This document shows, in pieces, positions 1 through 8,919 of a DNA stretch of 64,000 nucleotides (within the stretch, counting starts at the first letter, position 1; every line of letters starts with the position of its first letter). A model generated the notes under the pieces. The model ran no database searches. It was not told the DNA's origin and was given only the letters and a program-made list of their open reading frames with translations. The DNA is from Flavobacteriaceae bacterium (GTDB lineage: Bacteria; Bacteroidota; Bacteroidia; Flavobacteriales; Flavobacteriaceae). The DNA is taken from contig JAQWGQ010000005.1 in assembly GCA_029238125.1 (NCBI GenBank), positions 1 through 64,000 on the forward strand. Direction: 5' to 3'. Both the position numbers and the translations under genes were made by a program.

Positions 1-591
1 TTTGGACAAATCCCAACCTCTGGCTGGGGAATATTCTCGTCCATACCAGATGATTTGAAGATGCAAGTCATTCCAACGATCTTTTGGAAAAAGTCGTTTG
101 GCATCCTTTTCGGTTTGCACCACATTTTTCCCATTGCTCAACCCCCAACGATACATCAACCGGTGGATGTGGGTATCGACAGGAAAAGCGGGTACGCCAA
201 AGGCTTGTGCCATCACAACGCTTGCTGTTTTGTGACCAACGGCGGGAAAGGTCTCCAAGGCTTCAAAATCGGCTGGAACCTCTCCATTATAATCGTCAAC
301 AAGGCGTTGAGAAAGCCCATGAATTCCTTTCGCTTTTTGGGGCGATAAACCTACGGGTTTGATGATTTCACGAATTTCGTCAACCGTTAGTTTGATCATG
401 TCATATGGATTGTCTGCTTTTCCAAAGAGAAAGGGCGTTGTTTTATTGACTCGAACATCTGTGCTCTGTGCAGAGAGCAAAACCGCAATGAGTAGGGTGT
501 AAGGGTCTTTGTGATCGAGTGGAATGGGGATTTCTGGATACAGTTCTTCCAAAGTGTTGATTACAAAAGCAACTTTTTGGGCTTTGGTCAT
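1..591 (-). CDS. nth: Endonuclease III, 3' end beyond window edge
   Basis: Reverse-complement translation MTKAQKVAFVINTLEELYPEIP...LLSAQSTDVRVNKTTP...FPAVGHKTASVVMAQAFGVPAFPVDTHIHR: HhH motif and catalytic K/D of the Nth family. Not in ORF track because it is open at the left edge. Confidence 0.9.
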   Translation of the reverse strand, partial: MTKAQKVAFVINTLEELYPEIPIPLDHKDPYTLLIAVLLSAQSTDVRVNKTTPFLFGKADNPYDMIKLTVDEIREIIKPVGLSPQKAKGIHGLSQRLVDDYNGEVPADFEALETFPAVGHKTASVVMAQAFGVPAFPVDTHIHRLMYRWGLSNGKNVVQTEKDAKRLFPKDRWNDLHLQIIWYGREYSPARGWDLSK

Positions 592-629
592 ATTTCGTAT
601 TTTTACAAAACTAAACTAAAATTATTGCT

Positions 630-1079
630 ATGATTCAAGTGGGTACAAAAGCTCCCGATTTTTCAGTTCAAGACCACGACGGAAACACGGTTTCTCTGTC
701 AGATTTTACCGGTAAAAAAGTGGTTATTTTCTTTTATCCCAAAGCCAATACGCCTGGCTGTACGCTGGAGGCCTGTGATTTGAGGGATCATTATTCAGAA
801 TTGACTGAAGCGGGCTATTCCATCCTTGGGGTCAGTGCCGATACGGTATCTGCCCAAGCAAAATTTGCCATGAAGTTTTCCTTTCCTTATCCGCTTTTGG
901 CTGATGTGGACAAGGTGTTGATCAATGGTTTTGGTGTTTGGGGACCTAAGAAATTTCAAGGACGTGATTACGAAGGTATTTTACGAACCACTTTTATTAT
1001 AGATGAGAATGGTGTGGTTGAGCGCGTTATTGACAAGGTAAAGACCAAGGTACACGCTTCTCAGATTTTAGAGGGCTAG
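630..1079 (+). CDS. bcp: Thioredoxin-dependent thiol peroxidase (peroxiredoxin Bcp)
   Basis: 149 aa with FYPKANTPGCTLEACDLRD active site typical of Bcp/PrxQ. Confidence 0.93.
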   Translation: MIQVGTKAPDFSVQDHDGNTVSLSDFTGKKVVIFFYPKANTPGCTLEACDLRDHYSELTEAGYSILGVSADTVSAQAKFAMKFSFPYPLLADVDKVLINGFGVWGPKKFQGRDYEGILRTTFIIDENGVVERVIDKVKTKVHASQILEG

Positions 1080-2530
1080 TCCAAGCGTTTGGACTTGTCA
1101 GGTTGATAGCCAAATAGATTCTTCTCTTTGATGAGTGCTGATACTTTCTCTGGGAGCATCGTTTCCCAACCGTCTTCTCTTTTGTTGATCATCTCAAGCA
1201 CTTCTTTTGAGTAAATACTGAGGTATTCCTTGTTATAGTCTGTAATATCGACAACTTTTTCGTTGTATTTAAAGAACTTATAGAGTTCTTTTACCTGAGA
1301 GGATACACGTACGTTTGTACTGTCAACTACTTCTCCTGTATTAGGGTCAATCATGGGGTAGAGGTACACCAATAGGTTTTTGAAAAACAGTTTTCCAAAG
1401 GCCTCCAGAATCCCACCGCTGAGGTTTCGGTAGTATTTTTCATCAAAAATTTCAATCAAATTACTGACGCCCATACTCAAGCGAATCTTTTTTGTGGTGT
1501 AGTTTGAAAAATACTCCACCAAGCGATAATATTCTTTAAAGTTGGAAATCATAACGGTCAGTCCCATAGCGCACAACAGTTTGGCACGATCCATAAAGTC
1601 TTGCTCGTCAATAAAACCAGTGCCGTTTGACCGCAAATTCGACAAGGTAATCTCAAAAATATTCATGGTGTTGTCTTCTTCCACGTCCTTGTCTTGGTAG
1701 AACAGGGTGGAAGAGCTTGTAAACATATCCATATTCACATTGGTCACAGGGCGAAAACTTCCACGAATGGCGAGGATATTTTTTTTGTAGAGCACACGCG
1801 CTGGAAGGAGATTGTTCCCGTCAGGATCAAACATAACCGCTTCCGTCATTCCATTCTTGACAAGTTCTAAACTCAATATGCGATTGTCAACATTTTTAAA
1901 CAAGGGTCCTGTGAAATTAATTGTATCAATTTCAATAGCTGATTTATCGATATGATCAAAGAGGTAACGCAGCATCTTTCGTGGACGATCGTGTTGGTAA
2001 AAGGCACCGTAAATGAGGTTCACACCCACAACTCCGACAGACTCTTGTTGGGAGCGCGCATCGATTTCGTGAAAACGCAAATGGGTACTGATCATGGAGT
2101 AGGGCCCATTGGGTTCGGTTTGGAACTTGATACCCATCCAGCCGTGACCCTTAAACTTTTTGGCAAAGTCGATGGTGGTTACTGTATTGGCATAGGTAAA
2201 GAAGATTTTTTTGTCTCGATCTTCCTCTGAAATTCTTTTTTCTAAGTGATTGATTTCTAAATCGAGCATCTTGTTCAACCGATCTTCTGAAACATAGCTT
2301 TTCCCTTTGCCGTAAATGGCGTCGCTAAAGTTTTTATCATAGGCACTCATTGTTTTGGCAATGGTGCCAGATGCACCGCCACAACGAAAGAAATGACGTG
2401 CTACTTCTTGCCCTGCACCGATCTCCGCAAAGGTGCCGTAGATATTGTCGTTTAGATTGATGCGAAGTGCTTTTGCTTCTAATGAAGGTGTGTTTTCAAA
2501 GGGCTGATCCCCAAGTAGAGAAACGGGCAT
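1076..2530 (-). CDS. Conserved Bacteroidetes protein of unknown function (~484 aa)
   Basis: Long intact ORF, convergent with bcp and sharing the CTAG stop overlap; resembles a conserved flavobacterial family with inconsistent annotation. Confidence 0.7.
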   Translation of the reverse strand: MPVSLLGDQPFENTPSLEAKALRINLNDNIYGTFAEIGAGQEVARHFFRCGGASGTIAKTMSAYDKNFSDAIYGKGKSYVSEDRLNKMLDLEINHLEKRISEEDRDKKIFFTYANTVTTIDFAKKFKGHGWMGIKFQTEPNGPYSMISTHLRFHEIDARSQQESVGVVGVNLIYGAFYQHDRPRKMLRYLFDHIDKSAIEIDTINFTGPLFKNVDNRILSLELVKNGMTEAVMFDPDGNNLLPARVLYKKNILAIRGSFRPVTNVNMDMFTSSSTLFYQDKDVEEDNTMNIFEITLSNLRSNGTGFIDEQDFMDRAKLLCAMGLTVMISNFKEYYRLVEYFSNYTTKKIRLSMGVSNLIEIFDEKYYRNLSGGILEAFGKLFFKNLLVYLYPMIDPNTGEVVDSTNVRVSSQVKELYKFFKYNEKVVDITDYNKEYLSIYSKEVLEMINKREDGWETMLPEKVSALIKEKNLFGYQPDKSKRLD

Positions 2531-2597
2531 GAAACTGCTTTTTACAAAGTTAAAGAAAGTGTTTGTGAATCAATATCTTTACCTAAATATTTTTTTT

Positions 2598-3362
2598 TTG
2601 AAGATTAGGTTTCTCGGTACTGGCACATCTCAAGGCATACCCGTCATAGGTAGCAGTCATCCTGTTTGCCTAAGCGAGGACCCCCGAGATGTGCGTCTTC
2701 GCTCTTCTGCTCTGGTCGAGTGGAGAGACTGCGCATTGGTCATTGATTGCGGACCAGACTTTCGCCAACAAATGCTTCGAACAAAGTGTACACATCTAGA
2801 CGCTGTTTTGTTTACTCACGAACACGCCGATCACACCGCTGGAATCGATGATATACGGCCTTTTTTCTTTCGACAAGGAGATATTCCTATTTATGCACTT
2901 CCAAGAGTAATCGACAGTCTGACTCACCGTTTTGGATATATTTTTAATAACGAAAACAAATACCCAGGCTCACCATCGGTTGACATTCACCCTGTGAGTC
3001 CCGATCATCCATTTTTGGTCCAACACAAGCATATTGTTCCGATTTTGGGACAGCACAACCGTCTCGAAGTCTTGGGATACCGCATCGACAATTTTGCATA
3101 TCTAACAGATATCAAAACCATAACAGATAAAGAATGTGAAAAACTTCAAGGTCTTGATGTTTTGGTGCTCAATGCTTTGCGTGAAGAACCGCATCACTCG
3201 CACCTTAATCTTGAAGAGGCGCTTAGTCTTTCCGCCAAAATTGACGCGAATAAAACCTATTTCACTCACATCAGCCATCATCTCGGTTTTCATGCTGATG
3301 TAGAAAAAAAACTCCCTAAAAACGTACATTTGGCCTACGACAACCTTTCAATCTCAGTCTAA
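2598..3362 (+). CDS. MBL-fold metallo-hydrolase (PhnP-like)
   Basis: FTHEHADHTAGIDDIRPF metal-binding motif. Domain starts KIRFLGTGTSQGIPVIG, so TTG at 2598 is a likelier start than ATG 2529. Confidence 0.85.
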   Translation: MKIRFLGTGTSQGIPVIGSSHPVCLSEDPRDVRLRSSALVEWRDCALVIDCGPDFRQQMLRTKCTHLDAVLFTHEHADHTAGIDDIRPFFFRQGDIPIYALPRVIDSLTHRFGYIFNNENKYPGSPSVDIHPVSPDHPFLVQHKHIVPILGQHNRLEVLGYRIDNFAYLTDIKTITDKECEKLQGLDVLVLNALREEPHHSHLNLEEALSLSAKIDANKTYFTHISHHLGFHADVEKKLPKNVHLAYDNLSISV

Positions 3363-3841
3363 TGCGAACAAAAATTCTTCAATATCTACTTATTTTTATT
3401 TCACTCATCGCGCTCTACCTTTTTGTGAGTGACCTTAACAAAACGGAGGCCTTTGCGGCTCGTCAGGAACGGATGGATGTCCGAATTGACACCCTCAATG
3501 ACTCCATTGCGCAACTTGTTGTTGATCAAACCGAAAACGCTTATTTTTCTCTTGATGGAAACCGCGATGCCCAGCAATTTCACTCCAAATTCACCCCCAA
3601 CGACTTGTTGGTTATGATTGAGGATAAGGTCTTGGCGGAAAACGATAACAAAAACGGAAACCCTGTCCTATCCGTGCTTGGCAAAGGATGGATTATCAAC
3701 AAAGTGCATTTGGTTAATCATCAATGGGCGTTGGTCGATTTTACTGATGGTAGCCGTTGGGGTGATGCCCTCCTTCACTATGGCGTTGACGCCAAGGGGC
3801 AAATCGAAATTAAACTCCTCGAGTCCGTTTTGTATCCGTAA
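3362..3841 (+). CDS. Conserved hypothetical membrane-anchored protein
   Basis: 159 aa ORF with N-terminal hydrophobic segment, directly following the MBL gene. Confidence 0.65.
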   Translation: MRTKILQYLLIFISLIALYLFVSDLNKTEAFAARQERMDVRIDTLNDSIAQLVVDQTENAYFSLDGNRDAQQFHSKFTPNDLLVMIEDKVLAENDNKNGNPVLSVLGKGWIINKVHLVNHQWALVDFTDGSRWGDALLHYGVDAKGQIEIKLLESVLYP

Positions 3842-3890
3842 GGATATTGGTTTTTTGAAGGATTGATTTCTTATTTTGCTTTTCGTTTAC

Positions 3891-3898
3891 TAAATTTG
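3891..3898 (+). promoter_or_regulatory. Candidate Bacteroidetes -7 element TAAATTTG
   Basis: Matches TAnnTTTG, 22 nt upstream of ATG 3921; no well-spaced -33 TTG seen. Confidence 0.4.
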
Positions 3899-3920
3899 AA
3901 CCCTAATTTACCCTTAAATC

Positions 3921-5369
3921 ATGAATAACCTACTACGTATCTTCTGCTATGGTTTTATTTTCCTTTTTATAAGTTGTGTTGAAAACGAAATCATATACTA
4001 TAATGTTGATGTAACAATTATCCCTGAAAACGCTGGGACAATAGATCCGCCAACCTTTGGACCTTTGTTCCCAGGGGATTCCATATCAATTTCCATCACA
4101 CCTAATGAAGGTTATCAATTTGATCAATGGACGGGAACAGTCTCTTCTTTTGAGCCAAACATTACAATCTTTGGCACAGAAGACCATCAACTTACCGCCT
4201 CGCTGGTGGAAACACCTGAATTGTCCGATCAAGTTCAGGTCTACAATGGCCCTCTAGTCGATCCCAATCCCATTTTTGCAGTTCGTTTAGGGGTAGCAAG
4301 TAGTGTGGTTATCAATAAACAAGGCATAATCGTCAATGAATATGAATTTGAAAACGACTTGGGTAATGATATTGAGATGCTGCCAAACGGAGAGTTCCTT
4401 GGAATGTTTAAACCAGATCAAATATAGGGTTTTACATTTGGAGGTGGTGGAGGTATTTTAAGGCGTGTCACTACTGACCAACAAACATTGTGGGAATACG
4501 AGATTGTTTCTGAAACAGAGCTAGCTCACCATGACTTGGAATTGTTGCCAAACGGAAATGTATTGACCATCGTATGGGAAGAGATAACGACAGAACAAGC
4601 AAAGACCTTAGGTGCTCAAACAGAACACCCCATATATACTGAAAAACTAATTGAAATCAATCCCGACAACAATGAGATCGTTTGGCAGTGGCGTAGTGTA
4701 GAGCATCTTGTACAAGATATTGACGAGACTGCAACTACTTTTGGATCGATTCGTGAAAACCCTCGTAAAATCAACATCAACTATAACAGTGACATGGATA
4801 ATGGTGACTGGATGCATGCCAATGGGATTGCCTATGACCATACCCGAGATCTGATTTTTATGACGGTAAATTTCTATGACGAAGTTTGGGTCATTGACCG
4901 AAGCACAACCACACAACAAGCCGCAAGCGGTGAAGGTGGAAATTATGGTGTGGGAGGGGATTTGGTCTATCGCTTTGGCAACCCTGCGGCCTATGGAAGT
5001 GAAACGCCTTCCATCTTTAATCGGGTTCACCACCCCAACTTTTCAAACGATAGCCATACCCAAATGCTGTTTTATAGCAATGGTGTTGATGCCGAGCAAT
5101 CTATCGTATTTGAACTACAGCTCCCGGAAACACTAGGTCTTGATGAGCAAAATGAAAACTTGCCAACAGAAGTGTGGCGCTTTACTGATCCCAGTCTCTT
5201 CAACCGCATTGTGTCTGGGGCAGTTAAACTACCCAATGGAAATGTACTGATTTGTGAGGGAGATTTTGGCTTTTGGGAGGTAACTCCTTCTGGACAAGTT
5301 GTTTGGAAAATGCAGGGCTATAAATCCGGATTTTGGCGTGCCTATCCACTAAATCCCAACTTTTTTTAA
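3921..5369 (+). pseudogene. ASST-like (arylsulfotransferase-type) lipoprotein interrupted by one in-frame TAG
   Basis: ORFs 3921-4427 and 4488-5369 are in the same frame; TAG at 4425-4427 is the only break (..MFKPDQI*GFTFGGGGGILRRV..). Lipobox-like FISC near the N-terminus; PNGEFLG/LPNGNVL repeats typical of the ASST beta-propeller. Confidence 0.7.
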
Positions 5370-5479
5370 ATTTATTTTTTGCAAGAAAACGCATAAAAAG
5401 TAATCAAAAATTCGATTTTTTGGTTGTTTTTGCTTCGTTTTGCGCTGTTTTTAGCCCAAAACTCCCAATCCCCCAAAAC

Positions 5480-5490
5480 GGGGGGGGGGG
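5480..5490. repeat. Poly-G tract (G11)
   Basis: Sequence ccccc-aaaac-ggggggggggg at 5470-5490. Confidence 0.95.
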
Positions 5491-5512
5491 TATTATTTAC
5501 AGACCAAATCCC

Positions 5513-5520
5513 TATATTTG
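5513..5520 (+). promoter_or_regulatory. Candidate Bacteroidetes -7 element TATATTTG
   Basis: Exact TAnnTTTG match 23 nt downstream of the G11 tract, upstream of the T9SS gene at 5642. Confidence 0.5.
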
Positions 5521-5641
5521 TAGTAGATAAACTTATATTTAACAGAAATGCCCCAAAGCACTCTCATTTTTTTATCGTTTTTCCGAACACAAATTCGTGA
5601 GTTTTTAGGGCTATTTTTTAATCTCTCTAAAACATATACTT

Positions 5642-6906
5642 ATGAACCCAATTCGATTTTTTACAACTAGCATTTTATTTTTTTCTTTTTCCATTCTGAT
5701 CGCTCAATACCCGCCAGCGAATAACACCTATCAAACAGCAACTGAGCTAAGCGTACAATCAGGTTCTTGTAGCACGCAAACAGAAGGTGACTTAACCCAT
5801 GCCACAAATAGCAATGGAAATGATTATTCGTCAGATTGCTTTTATTATATTTATGACGGAGCCAATCCTACATATGCCGATGTGTGGTATAAAGCGACTG
5901 TACCTGGCTCCGGAAAGCTTACTATTGAAACTTTTGCTTTTCTATAACGGATTCTCCTCTAAGGAGTGCTGTTCTTGTGGCGTATACTTTGAGTGAGGGT
6001 GTTCTTACGGAAATAGCTTGTGATGCTAATTATGCTGATAATGGTCGAGCTGCAAGCATTGAATTGTCAGGACAAGCCGAAAATACTGAAATTTATATTA
6101 TGGTAGTTGAATATCTTGATCAAAGGAATAATGATGACGGATATCGCGGTCCCTTTTACATTTGTGCTTTTGATCCTGATGGTGTCCAAGACCCGCCAGC
6201 GAATGACACCTATCAAACAGCAACTACGCTAAGCGTACAGCCAGGTCCTTGTAGCACGCAAACACAAGGTGACTTAACCCATGCCACAGACAGCAATGAT
6301 TCTGATTATTCATCAAATTGTCTTAGTGATTATTATGGAGGTGCTACATATGTCGATGTGTGGTATAAAGCGACTGTACCTGGCTCGGGAAAACTTACCA
6401 TTGAAACTTCTGAAGTATCGGGTTCTGCTACTAATAGTACCACTATTGTAGCGTATACTTTGAGTGAGGGTACACTTACGGAAATCGGTTGTGATTATTT
6501 TAGCGGCGTTGGTAGTGCATTTTCAAAACTTGAATTGTCAGACCAAGCCGAAAACACTGTAGTTTATGTTATGGTGACTGAATTTCGTGATTCAGCTGGA
6601 TACCACGACAATAATCGCGGTCCCTTTTACATTTGTGCTCTTGACCCTACTACTTTAGATTTTCCCCATGGCGAAAAACCATTGTTGTCGTACTACAGCA
6701 ATCCAGTGGGAAACCGCTTGTCAATCGAGAGTCCTTATCAAATCCAGTCTTTGGCCATCTACGACCTTGGGGGTAGAGAAGTACTGAGTAAGCAGCCAGA
6801 CAAACAAAAGCTAACCCTAGACACCTATTCTTTATCAGCAGGGGTGTATATGCTCAGCGTTCAAACTGCAGAAGGGGATCAAACGGTGAAGTTGGTTAAA
6901 AAATAA
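5642..6906 (+). pseudogene. Secreted tandem-repeat protein with T9SS type A sorting domain, frameshifted near 5938-5942
   Basis: ORF 5642-5947 and ORF 5977-6906 are in different frames but form repeat units 1 and 2 of the same architecture. Adding one T in gcttttcta restores ETFAFSITDSPLRSAVLVAYTLSEG. C-term YYSNPVGNRLSIES...YDLGGREVLS...LSAGVYMLSVQTAEGDQTVKLVKK is a T9SS type A tail. Confidence 0.75.
5710..6655 (+). repeat. Two tandem ~480-bp coding repeats
   Basis: cccgccagcgaat.acacctatcaaacagcaact at 5710 and 6192; gatgtgtggtataaagcgactgtacctggctc and cgcggtcccttttacatttgtgct present in both units. Confidence 0.9.
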
Positions 6907-6947
6907 CGACAGAGAGAGATTGGCGTTATTTGGGTGAGAAAAATGCG

Positions 6948-7598
6948 TTACTGTTTATTCAGTAGCGCATTTTGCCATGTAAGGAGTTTGTGAAAACCAT
7001 CTTGTGAGATGGTGTGCCCAACGGGGAAGGCGTCAAACTGTATGGCAAAGCCCTTTTGTTTGAGTAGTTCTGCCGAACGTTGTCCCCAGTCAAAAGGCAC
7101 CACCTCGTCCAAGGAGCCATGTGCTGCATAAAGTGCAGGGGCATCTTCGGGCTTTGGCAATTGGGTAATGTTTTCGTTGAGGTATCCACTGAGTGCAATC
7201 ACACTGGCAAATCGTTTTGGATTGGTCAATCCAAGGGCATAGCTCAATATTGCACCTTGGCTAAAGCCCAACAAATGCACTTGCGACTTGTCATAGAGAT
7301 GACTTTCCATAAGTTCGTCCAAAAACTGTAATACCAATTCGCATGAGCCAAGGGCTTCCTTATCGTCAGACCATTTCCCTTGTTCGGCATCAAAATGGAT
7401 GCTATACCAGGCATGTCCCATCATGGGTAGGTTGAGGGGTGCGCGTAGGGATATGACCAAGAAATCAGGATGAAGGTAGTCAGCGAAAGAAAACAGGTCG
7501 TTTTCGTTGCTTCCATATCCGTGAATCAATACAAGTAAAGGTGGATTTGTAATTCCTACGGATTTGGGTTGGCGTACAAGATATTTGAGTTTTGTCAA
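6948..7598 (-). CDS. Phospholipase/carboxylesterase family alpha/beta hydrolase
   Basis: LVLIHGYGSNENDLFSFADYL, LLGFSQGAILSYAL (GxSxG), AAHGSLDEVVPF. Confidence 0.88.
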   Translation of the reverse strand: MTKLKYLVRQPKSVGITNPPLLVLIHGYGSNENDLFSFADYLHPDFLVISLRAPLNLPMMGHAWYSIHFDAEQGKWSDDKEALGSCELVLQFLDELMESHLYDKSQVHLLGFSQGAILSYALGLTNPKRFASVIALSGYLNENITQLPKPEDAPALYAAHGSLDEVVPFDWGQRSAELLKQKGFAIQFDAFPVGHTISQDGFHKLLTWQNALLNKQ

Positions 7599-7601
7599 CG
7601 A

Positions 7602-8855
7602 CTAGTCGTTTAAGTGTAGCATACCATTATTCACAACACCATAAACCGTTCCGGGAATTTCTTTTCCGAGATAGGCGCTGTTTTTACTAGTAGATATGAT
7701 GTTTTCTTTTTGAACGGTAGTTTTTCCTTTTGGAGAGAACAAGCTGAAATCGGCTTTGGCACCAACTGCTATGGGTTGCTGTTGAATCCCAAAGCGTTCT
7801 TTTCCTTTACTGAGCAGAGTCGCTGCTGTTTGGGTGTCAAATAAGGCACACAAACTGCCATAAGCAGTTTCCAGTCCAATGCTTCCATGAGCAGCATGTT
7901 CAAACTCCATTTTTTTATGTTCAATATCCATTGGTTGGTGATCGGAAGTGACCATATCAATGGTACCGTCTTTGACGCCTTTGATGAGTGCTTTTTGATC
8001 GGAGCTTTCGCGCAATGGCGGCATGAGTTTAAAGCGGGTGTCAAATCCTTCTAGTTCTGCGTCAGTAAGCATAAGGTTGTGAATGGCAACACTGCAACTC
8101 ACATCGAGTTTTTCTTTTTTTGCTTGGCGAATAAGTGCAACGCCTTGTGCAGTAGAAATGGTGGGGATATGCAATTTTCCACCTGTGTAAGCGAGAATGG
8201 AGAGGTCTCTGCGAATTCGGATTTCTTCAGCGAGATTTGGAATTCCTGTCAATCCGAGGGAAGTACTGATCTTTCCTTCGTGCATAACGCCATGAACGGC
8301 GAGTAGTGGGTCGATCGGAAACGATTCGATTAGTCCATCAAACCCGCGTGCATACTGCAAAGCGAGTAACATAAGGTGTGGATCGTCAACGGGTTGTTTG
8401 TGATTGCTAAAGCAAATGGCACCTGCTTGCGACAAGTCGTGAAGCTCGGCGAGTTGCTGTGCGTTGTCTTGTGCAGTGATATGCCCTTTGGGGTGAAGGG
8501 TAGTGGGCGTGTGTGCAGCACTTTGAAGCAAAAAGGAAATATCGGCTTTAGATGTGGGTAGAGGGTTGGTGTTGGTGTTGTAAGCAATCTGCGTAAAGCC
8601 CGAAGCAGCAGCGACCGCAAGGCCGTGGGCTAGGGTTTCTCGTTCCTCATAACCGGGCTCCCCAAATGACACACTACTGTCAAACCAACCCAGAGAAATA
8701 CAAAGGTTTTTATGATCGATAACACTTGCTTTTGGTGCATCTATCGACTTGTCAATTTTGTCAATGATACCGTTGCGAATAAGGATGTCAAGAGTATTGC
8801 CGTGAAAGCTGCTAGTAGGATCGATAATTTTTGCGGACTTAAGAAGTATATTCAT
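7602..8855 (-). CDS. pyrC: Dihydroorotase-like amidohydrolase
   Basis: SLGWFDSSVSFGEPGYEERETLAHGLAVAAASGFT and TSDHQPMD; dihydroorotase architecture but HxH ligand pair absent. Confidence 0.75.
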   Translation of the reverse strand: MNILLKSAKIIDPTSSFHGNTLDILIRNGIIDKIDKSIDAPKASVIDHKNLCISLGWFDSSVSFGEPGYEERETLAHGLAVAAASGFTQIAYNTNTNPLPTSKADISFLLQSAAHTPTTLHPKGHITAQDNAQQLAELHDLSQAGAICFSNHKQPVDDPHLMLLALQYARGFDGLIESFPIDPLLAVHGVMHEGKISTSLGLTGIPNLAEEIRIRRDLSILAYTGGKLHIPTISTAQGVALIRQAKKEKLDVSCSVAIHNLMLTDAELEGFDTRFKLMPPLRESSDQKALIKGVKDGTIDMVTSDHQPMDIEHKKMEFEHAAHGSIGLETAYGSLCALFDTQTAATLLSKGKERFGIQQQPIAVGAKADFSLFSPKGKTTVQKENIISTSKNSAYLGKEIPGTVYGVVNNGMLHLND

Positions 8856-8919
8856 CCAAAAATTTCGATAAGATTGTTAATAAACTGATACAAAGATAGA
8901 AAACCTAAACGAAAGGGAG

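Noticed and set aside
5470-5490. G11 tract as a G-quadruplex
   Set aside because: A single uninterrupted G run with adjacent C run; no four separated G-tracts. Slippage or a small C/G hairpin is the simpler reading.
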